The notes under the pieces are model-generated. The model made no database searches and had not been told where the DNA came from. It saw only the letters and a program-made list of their open reading frames with translations. From Flavobacterium sp. ZT3R18 (GTDB lineage Bacteria; Bacteroidota; Bacteroidia; Flavobacteriales; Flavobacteriaceae), in assembly GCF_007097385.1 (NCBI RefSeq), contig NZ_VJZS01000001.1, positions 248,001 through 312,000 on the forward strand: a stretch of DNA of 64,000 nucleotides, read 5' to 3'. Shown piece after piece: positions 7,466 through 15,406 of this stretch. The position numbers were made by a program, and so were the translations under genes. The stretch's first letter is position 1. Each line of letters opens with the position of its first letter.

Positions 7466-10003
7466 ATGATACATACTTATACAATTACAGGAATGTCCTG
7501 CGATGGTTGTCGTTCAAAAGTTGAGAAAACATTAAATGCGATCGAAGGGATAAAAGCTTCGGTTACTTTAGATCCACCATTGGCAACAATTACTATGGAA
7601 AAACACATTCCCATTTTTCAATTCCAAAAAGCCTTGTACGCCGTTGGGAAATATACAATCAGTGAAAGTGATTCGGTTGCAACAGTTCATAAACCGGAAG
7701 ATAAGCCGGTAGCGAAATCATGTTGTGGATCAAAAGGGTCAGGTGACAATCAGCCAAAAAAAGTTCCGAATAATAACCCAGGGAAATATTATTGTCCCAT
7801 GTTTTGCGAAGGCGATAAAGTCTATGACCAAGCAGGAGATTGCCCAGTTTGCGGAATGGATTTAGTGAAATACCCCGAATTAACCATACAAAAAATGCAG
7901 TACACTTGCCCGATGCATCCCGAAATTGTTCAAGATCAGCCGGGATCCTGTAGTATTTGCGGAATGGATTTGGTGCCAATGGCAACTGCCGATTCAGACG
8001 AGGAGAAAGGGTATAAAGCGATGTTGCGTAAAATGAAAATTGCGGTTGGATTTACAACGCCTATTTTTATTATTGCCATGTCGGATATGATTCCGAATAA
8101 TCCAATGTATCAATTAATGGATGCAAACAGTTGGAATTGGGTTCAGCTATTTTTGTCATTGCCCGTTGTGTTTTATGCTTGTTGGATATTCTTCGTTCGA
8201 GCTTGGAAATCCATACTAACATGGAATCTCAATATGTTTACCCTTATAGGAATAGGATCTGGAGTGGCATTCCTGTTTAGTTTGGTAGGATTGCTCTTCC
8301 CAAGTATTTTTCCTCATGAATTTAAAAATCATAACGGAGTTGTGTCGCTTTATTTTGAAGCCACAACCGTGATTCTTACTTTGGTTTTGTTGGGACAATT
8401 GATGGAGGCCAAAGCGCACAGTCAGACCAGTGGAGCCATAAAAGCATTGTTGAAATTGGCCCCAACAGAAGCTACTTTGGTAATAGATGGAAACGATACG
8501 GTAATCTCCATTCACGACATCAAGAAAGGCGATTTGTTGCGTGTAAAACCAGGCGATAAAATCCCGGTTGACGGAAAAATCACAAGCGGGGAAAGTCATG
8601 TCGATGAGTCGATGCTTACTGGAGAACCCATTCCTGTTGATAAAACGGTGGGCGATAGTGTGAGTTCCGGAACGATTAACGGTAACAAATCCTTTGTGAT
8701 GTTGGCCGAAAAAGTAGGCTCTGAAACCTTGCTTTCGCAAATTATACAAATGGTAAACGATGCGAGTCGTTCTAGGGCTCCCATCCAAAAATTAGCCGAT
8801 AGAATCGCTAAATATTTTGTTCCCATTGTGGTATTGACTGCGGTGCTGACATTTGTTGTCTGGGTAAATTTTGGTCCAGAACCCGCAGCCGTGTATGGAT
8901 TTATCAATGCCATTGCGGTATTGATTATTGCCTGTCCGTGTGCATTGGGCTTGGCAACCCCCATGTCGGTTATGGTTGGAGTTGGGAAAGGCGCGCAATC
9001 GGGTGTTTTGATAAAAAATGCCGAAGCCTTAGAAAATATGAATAAAGTAAATGTTTTAATTACCGATAAAACAGGAACCATCACCGAGGGAAAACCATCA
9101 GTAGACAAAATTTATGTGATCCATAAAGAAGAAGATGAGGTACTACAACTGATTGCCTCGCTCAACAAACCCAGCGAGCATCCTTTGGCGGAAGCCATAG
9201 TCCATTTTGCCAAAGGGAAGAATGTTGCTTTATCAGAAGTCGAAGGTTTTGAAGCCATTGCGGGAAAAGGGGTTTTGGGCACTGTTTCGAATAAAAAAGT
9301 AGCACTGGGAAATCAAAAATTAATGGAACAAGTCAATGTTACTGTTCCTGATGATTTAGAAAATAAAATTACTGCCGAGCAAAAATTAGGCAAAACCGTT
9401 TCGTATATCGCCATTGATGGAGAAGCCATTGGGTTTATATCGATTACGGACGCCATAAAAGCCACCAGCAAAACGGCCATAAAAGAATTGATGCGTCAAG
9501 GTGTTGAAGTGATAATGCTTACCGGCGATAATGAAAATACCGCCAAAGCAGTGGCCGATGAGCTGGGATTGACGTCCTATAAAGCCGGTTGTTTGCCCGA
9601 GGATAAGTTCGCAGAAATCAAGAAATTACAAGCCCAAGGCAAAATTGTAGCCATGGCTGGCGACGGGATAAACGATGCCCCAGCTTTGGCGCAAGCCAAT
9701 GTTGGAATTGCCATGGGAACCGGAACCGATGTCGCCATCGAAAGTGCCAAAATCACTTTGGTAAAAGGCGATTTGCAAGGCATCGTAAAAGCCAGAAATT
9801 TGAGCCATGCCGTCATGCAAAACATCAAGCAAAATTTGGTTTTTGCGTTTTTATACAATGTTTTAGGAATTCCAATTGCGGCAGGGGTTTTGTATCCTGT
9901 TTTTGGAATTTTGCTCTCGCCCATGATAGCCGCTTTGGCCATGAGTTTTAGCTCGGTTTCTGTAATTGTAAATGCGTTGCGATTAAGGAATTTAAAGCTT
10001 TAG
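7466..10003 (+). CDS. copA: Copper-translocating P1B-type ATPase
   Basis: An 845-residue inner-membrane pump that exports Cu(I). Domain order: N-terminal HMA with GMSCDGC (9-15); two HMBD motifs (about 108-135 CPMFCEG...CPVCGMDL and about 147-172 CPMHPEI...CSICGMDL); membrane spans from about residue 190; the TGEPIPV actuator loop; the CPC ion-binding motif in [11 protein letters not shown] (about 490); the phosphorylation site DKTGT (Asp about 534); the HP motif in SEHPLAEA; and GDGINDAPA (Asp about 733). All catalytic motifs are intact. The combination of HMA with two HMBDs is longer than simple CopA and fits the plus-strand copper neighbourhood. The last 35 codons and the downstream sequence are duplicated at 14412-14615. 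Confidence 0.96.
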   Translation: MIHTYTITGMSCDGCRSKVEKTLNAIEGIKASVTLDPPLATITMEKHIPIFQFQKALYAVGKYTISESDSVATVHKPEDKPVAKSCCGSKGSGDNQPKKVPNNNPGKYYCPMFCEGDKVYDQAGDCPVCGMDLVKYPELTIQKMQYTCPMHPEIVQDQPGSCSICGMDLVPMATADSDEEKGYKAMLRKMKIAVGFTTPIFIIAMSDMIPNNPMYQLMDANSWNWVQLFLSLPVVFYACWIFFVRAWKSILTWNLNMFTLIGIGSGVAFLFSLVGLLFPSIFPHEFKNHNGVVSLYFEATTVILTLVLLGQLMEAKAHSQTSGAIKALLKLAPTEATLVIDGNDTVISIHDIKKGDLLRVKPGDKIPVDGKITSGESHVDESMLTGEPIPVDKTVGDSVSSGTINGNKSFVMLAEKVGSETLLSQIIQMVNDASRSRAPIQKLADRIAKYFVPIVVLTAVLTFVVWVNFGPEPAAVYGFINAIAVLIIACPCALGLATPMSVMVGVGKGAQSGVLIKNAEALENMNKVNVLITDKTGTITEGKPSVDKIYVIHKEEDEVLQLIASLNKPSEHPLAEAIVHFAKGKNVALSEVEGFEAIAGKGVLGTVSNKKVALGNQKLMEQVNVTVPDDLENKITAEQKLGKTVSYIAIDGEAIGFISITDAIKATSKTAIKELMRQGVEVIMLTGDNENTAKAVADELGLTSYKAGCLPEDKFAEIKKLQAQGKIVAMAGDGINDAPALAQANVGIAMGTGTDVAIESAKITLVKGDLQGIVKARNLSHAVMQNIKQNLVFAFLYNVLGIPIAAGVLYPVFGILLSPMIAALAMSFSSVSVIVNALRLRNLKL

Positions 10004-10022
10004 AAAAACACCACTACTATAC

Positions 10023-10140
10023 TTTTGGGCGTGACCGCCGCTAGAAAAAAGGGCTAGATACTTTGTCTTCATTGCCCTTTTCTCTAGCGGCGGTCGGGCT
10101 ATCACGAGCGCTATGGCGCCTTGCTCTATCCCTCACGCAA
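10023..10140 (+). repeat. Dispersed hairpin repeat R2, copy 1 (also copA terminator)
   Basis: Just after copA. The core is a 21-bp near-perfect hairpin: left arm 10034-10054 and right arm 10074-10094, beginning and ending in CCGCCGCTAG / CTAGCGGCGG. It is flanked by GGGCGTG on the left and by GGTCGGGCTATC then GCTCTATCCCTCACGC on the right. The same flanks occur in reverse orientation at 25764-25886 and partly at 14545-14615, so this is a repeat family and not a plain terminator, though it may terminate copA transcripts. Confidence 0.75.
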
Positions 10141-10384
10141 ACACAACAACTTTAGGAAAAACGAGGAGATTTTGTTTTTTAAGAGCTGTATGGTTGCAGG
10201 AAATAAAAAAATATTTTATCTGATTTATAAGTATTTTTCTGTTATTTTTGAAAAATGAATATGACGAAATAAATCTTTGTGTATAGACCTAATTTTGGGT
10301 AGATTGGCGAAGGTTTGTTTCGCATATATGCAGATTAGCTGCTAGGCTTGAGTAGAATTTAAACTTTAATAATTATAAAAAAAG
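10141..10384. other. AT-rich gap upstream of the HEPN-like gene
   Basis: Together with the R2 repeat this makes up the 381-bp gap after copA. No frame of note and no strong promoter is visible. The last 60 bp are AT-rich and probably carry the promoter of the next gene. Confidence 0.4.
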
Positions 10385-11125
10385 ATGTTAATAAACAAAG
10401 ACTCTATATTCAATAAAATTCCTGCGAACCTTGACCAAAGACAAATATTTTTGCTCGAAGGAATAAGATTTTGTACTAATTCAATTACTTTAAGCTTTGA
10501 AAAGCTTCACGATGAAATTTCATATATATCAGAAAATAATTTAAGAGAAGAATCCTCAGTAACTATATTTAAAGAAGCTTGGAATCAGATAGACATGACT
10601 TATCGCCTAACTAATTTCATTAAATCATTTGCAGGTAATTTTGATATATCAAAAGTTAAACCTGGTGGAAATTTTGAATATCTTTTAAAAACAAAGCCTT
10701 TTAGAAATTCATTTCAACATATTGACGAGAGAATTGACGAAGTATTACTTGGACTAAATGCACCTATTTGGGGTAATATTTCTTGGCTAAAAACTATAAA
10801 TAACGAATCGATCAAATCATTCGTAATAAGTGCTGGTCACCCAAGAGATGATTTTGAGAACAAAATTATAAACCCATTAGATTTGCATATAATTGATATC
10901 ATAGATTTTATCACAATTGAAGCAGTTCAAAAAAATTCCCAAGAACCAATATCAAGTATTAATTTGTCAGAATTATATAGACGAACAAAATTAGTTATAG
11001 AAAAAGTAGCATCAGACTTGGAACCACAATTTATTAGTCTAGCACAAATTGAAATACTTCCTCAAGACATTCTAATTTGTGTAGATATGGAATATGTTGA
11101 CAACCTTCCAATACAAAAGGAATAA
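10385..11125 (+). CDS. Unknown protein with HEPN-like RX4H motif
   Basis: A 246-residue, mainly alpha-helical, soluble protein; no signal peptide or membrane span. I do not recognise a named family. RNSFQH at residues 107-112 fits the RX4H motif of HEPN ribonucleases, with Asn after the Arg as is common there, and it is followed by an acidic helix (IDERIDEVLLGL). The flanking helices (residues 20-85 and 160-215) would suit a HEPN bundle. HEPN proteins act as RNases in toxin-antitoxin, abortive infection and CRISPR systems, but one motif is thin evidence and no partner nucleotidyltransferase gene lies next to it. AT-rich codon use and flanking repeats suggest an acquired gene. Confidence 0.5.
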   Translation: MLINKDSIFNKIPANLDQRQIFLLEGIRFCTNSITLSFEKLHDEISYISENNLREESSVTIFKEAWNQIDMTYRLTNFIKSFAGNFDISKVKPGGNFEYLLKTKPFRNSFQHIDERIDEVLLGLNAPIWGNISWLKTINNESIKSFVISAGHPRDDFENKIINPLDLHIIDIIDFITIEAVQKNSQEPISSINLSELYRRTKLVIEKVASDLEPQFISLAQIEILPQDILICVDMEYVDNLPIQKE

Positions 11126-11134
11126 AGCCCAGCA

Positions 11135-11265
11135 GCTAACCACCGTTTGGCAATATGGCGGAATTAGGCTTAATTTGAAGTTGGTTTTGTACTTGGAAAA
11201 TTAGTCATTAACCGAAATTTAGGCTTTCTTAATCCGCCACATCGCCAAGCTGCGAGAAGGTTAGT
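11135..11265. repeat. Imperfect inverted repeat between accessory genes
   Basis: Left arm 11135-11170 contains CTAACC, then TTGGCAATATGGCGGAATTA. The reverse complement of 11221-11265 contains CTAACC, then TTGGCGATGTGGCGGATTA. The arms match over about 35 bp with small gaps and are separated by about 50 bp. It sits between the HEPN-like and DUF4386 genes, and could be a recombination site or a decayed mobile-element end. Confidence 0.45.
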
Positions 11266-11364
11266 TGTCAGGAAAGAACAATCTGAAAACTCAATGTAAC
11301 GAAAAGTAAATTTAACAGACAGATATAGAAAAGCGATTATGACAAACTTATACCTCACAATAAA

Positions 11365-12078
11365 ATGATTTCAAATAAAAATTTAGCACGAATTGCAGGC
11401 TTTTGCTATTTAATTGTAATAGCTACAGGATTATTTTCCGAAGTTTTCGTTAGGCAAGCGTTAAGAGTATCAAACGATGCTTTGACTACCGCTCATAACA
11501 TTCAAACCAACGAAATGCTTTTTCGCTGGGGTTTTGTTGCCGACCTAATCAACTTTGTAGTAGGTTTACCGACCATACTGATTATTTATTTTTTATTCAA
11601 ACGAACAAATAAGCTATTATTGCAGCTAGCAGTAGCATTTGTTATTATCCAAACAGCTATAATTGCGGTAAATCTTCTGAATCAAATTTCACCATTACTG
11701 ATATTAAGCAACGATACTTACTTAAAGACATTCGAACCTAGCCAACTGGCAGCCCTTTCTCTACTTTCTCTAAATATTCAGACACAAGGTTATGCTGTTG
11801 GTTTGGTGTTTTTTGGATTTTACTGTCTAATTGTAGGCTATGTAATTTATAAATCTAAATTTCTACCTAAAATATTTGGGATACTTTATGCCTTTACGGG
11901 TTTGTGTTACTTGGTAAATAGCTTTACAATGTTCCTTTCAAAAGGCTTTGAAAATCCATTGTTTGTATATCTTGCTATCCCGATTTTTATAGGAGAGTTA
12001 TCGCTTTGCTTATGGTTGCTCATAAAAGGTATTGACCCCGATAGCGCGGCGAGCACCCCGATCGTGCCCATAATGTAA
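11365..12078 (+). CDS. DUF4386 membrane protein
   Basis: A 237-residue integral membrane protein with about six spans. The opening KNLARIAGFCYLIVIATGLF, followed by ALRVSNDALTTAHNI and LFRWGFVADLINFVVGLPTILIIYFLF, is characteristic of DUF4386, a family of unknown function scattered in Bacteroidota and Firmicutes. The last ~15 residues (DPDSAASTPIVPIM) are unlike a membrane protein end and lie in GC-richer DNA (AGCGCGGCGAGCACCCCGAT). The original C-terminus may therefore have been replaced by downstream repeat sequence. It lies in the accessory block between two repeat-bearing gaps. Confidence 0.8.
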   Translation: MISNKNLARIAGFCYLIVIATGLFSEVFVRQALRVSNDALTTAHNIQTNEMLFRWGFVADLINFVVGLPTILIIYFLFKRTNKLLLQLAVAFVIIQTAIIAVNLLNQISPLLILSNDTYLKTFEPSQLAALSLLSLNIQTQGYAVGLVFFGFYCLIVGYVIYKSKFLPKIFGILYAFTGLCYLVNSFTMFLSKGFENPLFVYLAIPIFIGELSLCLWLLIKGIDPDSAASTPIVPIM

Positions 12079-12221
12079 ACACAAGAGAAGCTACAGTACA
12101 AAATATAAATTTGCAGAAAGTGCAAGAGCGTATATTGTAACTATATATTGGTTGCACACCATTTTGCACAGCCGTGTTCAATCCCCCGGTTTGAGAGTGT
12201 AGCTGGCGCGAGCGGAATGTC

Positions 12222-12350
12222 ATTAAGTTAAACCTTATTGTTTCTCGCAAAGATGCGAAAACACAAAGTTAAGAACTGTTTTCTTTGCGTCTTCGCGTCT
12301 TTGCGAGAACTAGATTTAGAAAAAGTATAGCAAGAAATCCTTAACTTAAT
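12222..12350 (+). repeat. Dispersed hairpin repeat R1, copy 1
   Basis: About 129 bp bounded by ATTAAGTTAA and CTTAACTTAAT (inverted ends). The core is an interrupted palindrome, TTTCTCGCAAAGATGCG and CTTTGCGTCTTCGCGTC TTTGCGAGAA. A near-identical copy lies at 25894-26019 in the same orientation. It has no coding capacity and is MITE-like in form. Confidence 0.8.
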
Positions 12351-12456
12351 AACATCGCGCTAGCGTAGGCGTCAGCTTAAAAAACAACCCGAAAAGACAA
12401 TTAACACTTGAAACAAATGAGAAAAATATTCGGACTTTTGACCTGTATAATATTAT

Positions 12457-12562
12457 GAAATCGCCATGACAGCAGTTGTCGCAATTGAAAATCATCGAAT
12501 ACCAAAACAAAATAGTAACCGATGAGATAAATACCGCTAAAGATCTGGCGATACCATATTCC
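12457..12562 (+). promoter_or_regulatory. Paired ATCGCCA / TGGCGAT element, copy 1
   Basis: GAAATCGCCATGA at 12457-12469 and TGGCGATACCATATTCC at 12546-12562, the second arm 24 bp before the DUF2461 start. Exactly the same two strings occur at 22741 and 22781 upstream of another gene. Function unknown; the arms can pair as a hairpin. Confidence 0.5.
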
Positions 12563-12585
12563 AACAAAAACAATATTACCTACAT

Positions 12586-13248
12586 ATGAAAAAAGGATTT
12601 GAATTTCTTAAACAGCTAAAAGAAAACAACAATCGGGAATGGTTTACTAAGCACAAATCGGAATACGATTTGATTGTGAAAGAAAACAAGATTTTTTTCG
12701 ATCAGATTTATTCCGAACTTCAAAAACACGACAGTTTACAAGGAATCCACATTTTTAGAATTTACAAAGATGTTCGTTTTTCCAAAGATAAATCTCCTTA
12801 TAAAACTTATTTAGGTGCTGGATTTTCTCGTGCAAAACCAATGTTAAGAGGAGGTTATTATATCCATTTAGAGGAAAATAATAGTTTTGTGGGAGGAGGA
12901 TTTTGGGGTCCAAATAGTCAAGATTTACTTCGTATCCGTAAAGAATTCGAAATGGATACAACAGAAATCGAAAAGATTACTTCCGACACTACTTTCGTAA
13001 AATATTTCGGAGAGCTTAAAGGAGAAGATGGAGTAAAAACTGCTCCGAAAGGCTTCGATAAAAATCATCCTGCAATTAATTTGATTAAGAAAAAGCAATT
13101 TGTAGTGATGAGAAAATTTACAGACAAGGAAGTTTTATCTGATGATTTTCAGAAAGAAGTGATTGAAACATTTTCAGCAATGAGACCTTTTTTCGATTAT
13201 ATGAGTGAAGTACTTACTTCGGATTTAAATGGAGAGCCTGTATTCTAA
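12586..13248 (+). CDS. DUF2461 (TIGR02453-type) protein
   Basis: A 220-residue cytoplasmic protein. The sequence FLKQLKENNNREWFTKHKSEYD near the start, IFRIYKDVRFSKDKSPYKTYLGAGF (about 56-80) and GGYYIHLEENNSFVGGGFW (about 85-103) are the family hallmarks. DUF2461 proteins are widespread and of unknown function. The full expected length is present. It lies in the accessory region, and its upstream DNA carries a repeated hairpin element. Confidence 0.9.
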   Translation: MKKGFEFLKQLKENNNREWFTKHKSEYDLIVKENKIFFDQIYSELQKHDSLQGIHIFRIYKDVRFSKDKSPYKTYLGAGFSRAKPMLRGGYYIHLEENNSFVGGGFWGPNSQDLLRIRKEFEMDTTEIEKITSDTTFVKYFGELKGEDGVKTAPKGFDKNHPAINLIKKKQFVVMRKFTDKEVLSDDFQKEVIETFSAMRPFFDYMSEVLTSDLNGEPVF

Positions 13249-13598
13249 AAGCAAGTGATACTAAAGTAAATGTAAAAATCTCCCCGCTCGTGCTCATACA
13301 ATAAACACTTATAAAACAATGAGAGTTTTTGTATTTTGGTTTTGTAATTAATTCCATAGATTAGAAATATAGCTCAACAAGAAATTATAGTAATACCAAC
13401 CATACGATTTCAAAGATAGATTTGAATTGATTTTAATCGTGTGCATGATGGGGACTCTCGAGCTAGCAGAGGACGGTTTGCAAATAGCTATCGGGTTTTG
13501 CTTATAAGCTGAAACTTCGTTTTGTGACTTAAAGTTCAAGTTCAAAATTAAATCAATACATTTGACTAAGCGGCTTTAAACCTCATAATAAAAGATGA
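13249..13598. other. Gap without a recognisable gene
   Basis: 350 bp, AT-rich, with a short GC-richer patch (near 13440-13500, GATGGGGACTCTCGAGC). No convincing frame, hairpin terminator or repeat copy was found. Confidence 0.5.
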
Positions 13599-14255
13599 AT
13601 GAATAAAACAGGAATAATATTTTTAGTATTATTAATGAGCTTTTTAAGTTTTGCTCAAAAGAAACTTAGTTTTAGTGTTGTCGAAACTATTCCCGAAATG
13701 GAATCGTTTTATCAATTGAATAGGGAAGAGAAAAACTTAGATACTTTAAGTAAAAAAAAGCAAAAAGAATATCAAGAACGTTTTTTGGAAGATAAAAACG
13801 ATGTGAAAAGTGAATATTTTAAAGAACTAGAAGATTTTGGCAATAACAGGACCCGTTTGATTTTGTTGAAGTTTAAAAACGAAAAACAAGAATTGCACCA
13901 AGACGAGGATGGGTTTATACCTCTTTATTGCAATTGTGATTTGCAAAAAGATACATTAATAATAAGCTCAGGCTGGAATTATTACGGGAAATTTGGTTTT
14001 ATAATAAAAGTAAATAAAAATAGTTTTCAAGCCGTAAATTATAGTGATGAAGATACGATTCAATTAAAAAAAAAGGATTTAGTATTAAACAAACAGCCCA
14101 ATTTTAGACCCAATCAACAACTTTCGGGTATTCTTAATTATGAAACGGAAAGAGAAATTGTTGACAAAGAAGAATACTATTATTCAGGTAAAATGTATTT
14201 TACTTGTATTGTAAAAACATATCATAGTTTTGAGGAATATTTAAAAAAGCACTAA
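13599..14255 (+). CDS. Exported protein of unknown function
   Basis: A 218-residue protein with a clear signal peptide (KTGIIFLVLLMSFLSFAQ, cut after about residue 19). The mature part is rich in Lys, Glu and Asp with beta-prone segments (RLILLKFKNEKQEL, FIPLYCNCDLQKDTLIISSGWNYYGKFGFIIKV). It has one CNC motif (about 109-111) that could form a disulfide. No known domain is recognised. It is the last gene before the duplicated copA tail. Likely periplasmic or surface-associated in the envelope. Confidence 0.65.
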   Translation: MNKTGIIFLVLLMSFLSFAQKKLSFSVVETIPEMESFYQLNREEKNLDTLSKKKQKEYQERFLEDKNDVKSEYFKELEDFGNNRTRLILLKFKNEKQELHQDEDGFIPLYCNCDLQKDTLIISSGWNYYGKFGFIIKVNKNSFQAVNYSDEDTIQLKKKDLVLNKQPNFRPNQQLSGILNYETEREIVDKEEYYYSGKMYFTCIVKTYHSFEEYLKKH

Positions 14256-14319
14256 TTATAAAACGAACTAAAAACCAGATAGCTCGTATATTAAAAAATT
14301 ACTTTCGTGAACGATCTCT

Positions 14320-14420
14320 CGGATTTGCAATCCGTGCCCACGCAGTATATCGACAAAGTGATAAAGGAAGGTTAAAACGCAATTGAACTTGATAATTGTA
14401 ATGGCCACGGATTGCATACG
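14320..14420. repeat. Inverted pair of REP-like palindromes
   Basis: CGGATTTGCAATCCGTGCCCAC (14320-14341, core palindrome GGATTTGCAATCC) is followed, about 60 bp later, by an inverted partial copy, TGGCCACGGATTGCATACG (14402-14420). The same unit occurs twice in tandem at 22441-22620. The arrangement resembles REP/BIME elements mobilised by RAYT (IS200-like) transposases; no such transposase gene is in the window. Confidence 0.55.
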
Positions 14421-14526
14421 TTTTTTTGGGATTTTGCTCTCGCCCAGGATAGCGCTTTTGGTCATGAGTTTTAGCTCGGTTTCTGTAATTGTAAATGCGT
14501 TGTGATTGCGAAATTTAAAGCTTTAG
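14412..14526 (+). pseudogene. Decayed duplicate of the copA 3' end
   Basis: Reads [27 protein letters not shown], then a TGA in place of the Arg codon, then LRNLKL and the same TAG. It matches the last ~35 codons of copA ([33 protein letters not shown]) with a few substitutions. The similarity continues past the stop to about 14615 (TAGAAAAACACTACTACTATACTTTTGGGCG). There is no upstream ATPase sequence, so this is a fragment. Confidence 0.85.
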
Positions 14527-14542
14527 AAAAACACTACTACTA

Positions 14543-14615
14543 TACTTTTGGGCGTGACCATTGTTAGAAAAAAGGGCTTGATGGTTTATCTTTGTTGCCC
14601 TTTTTTCTAGCAGGG
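14543..14615 (+). repeat. Repeat R2, degraded copy 2
   Basis: Continuation of the copA-tail duplicate: TTTTGGGCGTGACC followed by a shorter stem (TTGTTAGAAAAAAGGGC / GCCCTTTTTTCTAGCA). The right flank seen in copy 1 is missing, so this copy is truncated. Confidence 0.6.
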
Positions 14616-15343
14616 TTTTGCTTTAGGCTGCTTCGGTAGCTACTCTTAAATGAAGTTAACTGAACTCCTATGAAAATAATTTTTAATGAAGTAATACCAC
14701 GCGCAATGACAATAGCTTCAAGGAAAAAAAGCTGTTTTTTTGTGTTTGCAAATACATCTAACTTGAACAAGGTTTTATTATTTCATTAATCAAATCCAGT
14801 TTGCTTTCAGATTCTTATAAAAGTATCTAGTTTTTTTAGAGAATAATTCACCACCATAGTTTTGATGAAAATCTATAGCCGAATCACCTAACGGCTTTTG
14901 TAATAAGTATAGATCTTGCCATCTTTTTTGAATTAATTGACCACTTCTTGTTCAGAATGGCGTTTCAGGTTGTCGATGATTTTCAGTAAACTTCTGAATC
15001 AAGTAAAGCTAGCATTCTTAGTACTTGCACCTTGTGGAAGTATTTCTCTTTCCGAAATTAAAAGCTTAGATTTTGAAAAACGTTCTCTCGAACGAAACAC
15101 AGTACGCAAGCCAAAAAGCCTGTTTTTTTGTAATGGTGTACGCTACTGGAGTAAATAAATTTTTTAATTTCCAATAACTTAATCCCGCGTAATTGTTTTG
15201 TTGTTTCTTAAAAAGTTGCTGAATTATTGTAAATATTCAAAAAATTATTTTTTTTTAATATTTATAATAATCTCAGGAACTGCTTTGGTTTTTGAAAAGT
15301 ATTCGTAGTTAATGTAACAAATTGATGTTTTTTTGTTACTAAA
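14616..15343. other. Long gap with a possible decayed minus-strand reading frame
   Basis: 728 bp without an intact gene. On the minus strand a protein-like frame (about 15110-14880) reads LISEREILPQGASTKNASFT, stop, FRSLLKIIDNLKRHSEQEVVN, stop, FKKDGKIYTYYKSR, stop. Another frame gives KRWQDLYLLQKPLGDSAIDF before a stop at 14790. I cannot assign a family. The pattern suits a dead gene but could be chance. Confidence 0.3.
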
Positions 15344-15368
15344 TTGGTAATTAGGTTGTTGTTTTGTA

Positions 15369-15376
15369 TATATTTG
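15369..15376 (+). promoter_or_regulatory. Candidate -7 element for the metalloprotease gene
   Basis: TATATTTG is a full match to TAnnTTTG, 38 bp before the ATG at 15407. No TTG lies at the best spacing (the nearest is 22 bp away), so the promoter is only partly supported. Confidence 0.4.
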
Positions 15377-15406
15377 CCTAATAAAATTAACCTCAAATTA
15401 ACCAAC

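Larger units (their letters stand above)
12079..12585. other. Repeat-rich gap between DUF4386 and DUF2461 genes
   Basis: No gene is seen. It holds the R1 hairpin repeat (12222-12350) and, just before the next gene, an ATCGCCA/TGGCGAT element also found upstream of the methyltransferase gene at 22823. Minus-strand frames here are by-products of these palindromes. Confidence 0.6.

Noticed and set aside
11135..11265. Integron attC site
   Set aside because: The arms do not give proper RYYYAAC/GTTRRRY core sites and no integrase is in the window; kept only as an inverted repeat.
12020..12573. Minus-strand frames downstream of DUF4386
   Set aside because: They follow palindromic repeats R1 and the ATCGCCA element and have no family features.
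15344..15406. Upstream start of the metalloprotease
   Set aside because: It would place 21 residues ahead of a good signal peptide and overlap the candidate promoter.
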